This document shows, piece by piece, positions 33,085 through 33,142 of a DNA stretch of 33,142 bases. This DNA is from an uncultured Muribaculaceae bacterium (GTDB lineage Bacteria > Bacteroidota > Bacteroidia > Bacteroidales > Muribaculaceae): NCBI GenBank assembly GCA_910587925.1, contig CAJUOC010000030.1, positions 1 through 33,142 of the forward strand. Reading direction: 5' to 3'. Both the position numbers and the translations under genes were made by a program. Numbering within the stretch: position 1 is the stretch's first letter; each line of letters opens with the position of its first letter. Under the pieces are notes generated by a model, which saw nothing but the letters and a program-made list of their open reading frames with translations, did not search any database and was not told the DNA's origin.

Positions 33085-33142
33085 GCACCGGTAGTTCAAC
33101 GGATAGAATAGAAGTTTCCTAAACTTTTGATAGGAGTTCGAT
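33085..33142 (+). tRNA. tRNA-Arg (anticodon CCU), 3' end beyond the window
   Basis: Acceptor 5' strand GCACCGG (33085-33091), TA, D-stem GTTC/GAAT (33094-33097 with 33106-33109) around a loop with GG, anticodon stem GAAGT/ACTTT (33111-33115 with 33123-33127), loop TTCCTAA giving anticodon CCT at 33118-33120, short variable loop, then the T-stem AGGAG and the start of the TTCGAT T-loop, where the window stops. It reads AGG arginine codons. Confidence 0.93.

Noticed and set aside
32611..33099. Several frames of 60-160 codons on both strands around the large palindrome
   Set aside because: They cross the T9SS gene end, the inverted repeat and the tRNA promoter; no start signal or protein-like composition.

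Overview
The window looks like a GC-rich chromosome segment of a Bacteroidales bacterium, possibly Muribaculaceae-like (the family is inference). The evidence is several -7 boxes of the Bacteroidota type (TAnnTTTG) in front of genes, a secreted protein with a type IX secretion (T9SS) C-terminal signal, a fused SecDF, a Bacteroidota-type membrane-anchored PpiD/SurA-like protein and a DUF4369-type lipoprotein. Almost all genes are housekeeping or cell-envelope genes. I see no phage, insertion sequence, CRISPR array or toxin-antitoxin locus.

Layout. (1) 1-732: 3' part of a 2-oxoacid:ferredoxin oxidoreductase beta subunit (+), ended by a perfect 14-bp hairpin. (2) 733-1090: intergenic DNA with a possible small structured RNA and a heptad-based inverted repeat. 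(3) 1091-2428: gdhA (-), divergent from (4) a long + strand gene run 2572-16299: THUMP-type rRNA methyltransferase, purD, a polytopic membrane protein, pdxB, a 990-residue periplasmic TPR protein, a 538-residue beta-barrel protein, a DUF4369-like lipoprotein, the ComM/YifB ATPase, a GT10 fucosyltransferase and an inositol-monophosphatase-family enzyme. Four successive junctions inside it overlap as TGATG or ATGA. A perfect 16-bp hairpin at 16321-16358 separates this run from the convergent secDF. (5) 16383-23831, all -: secDF, a formate/nitrite transporter (FNT), dGTPase and the PpiD-like foldase. (6) 24025-29181, all -: the tight cluster ybeY-mnmG-apt-uvrC-dtd, with a perfect parS palindrome between mnmG and apt. 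(7) 29562-32774 (+): a large T9SS cargo protein. (8) 32792-32987: a large nested palindrome. (9) 33085-end: a tRNA-Arg(CCU) cut by the window edge, with its own consensus promoter.

How it works together: the left half joins nitrogen and purine metabolism (GdhA, PurD), PLP synthesis (PdxB) and an uncharacterised envelope group (membrane protein, TPR protein, beta-barrel, lipoprotein). The centre is protein export and periplasmic folding (SecDF, PpiD) plus nucleotide control (dGTPase, Apt). The right half is translation and repair quality control (YbeY, MnmG, DTD, UvrC). The parS site suggests the segment lies in the origin-proximal part of the chromosome.

The most unusual non-coding signals are (a) an exact 10-bp-period array of CATG-starting decamers filling the gap upstream of the FNT transporter (20159-20268), (b) the roughly 185-bp nested palindrome next to tRNA-Arg, (c) the parS site, and (d) the promoter-plus-two-hairpin unit at 835-926. 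No complete new defence or mobile system is apparent.
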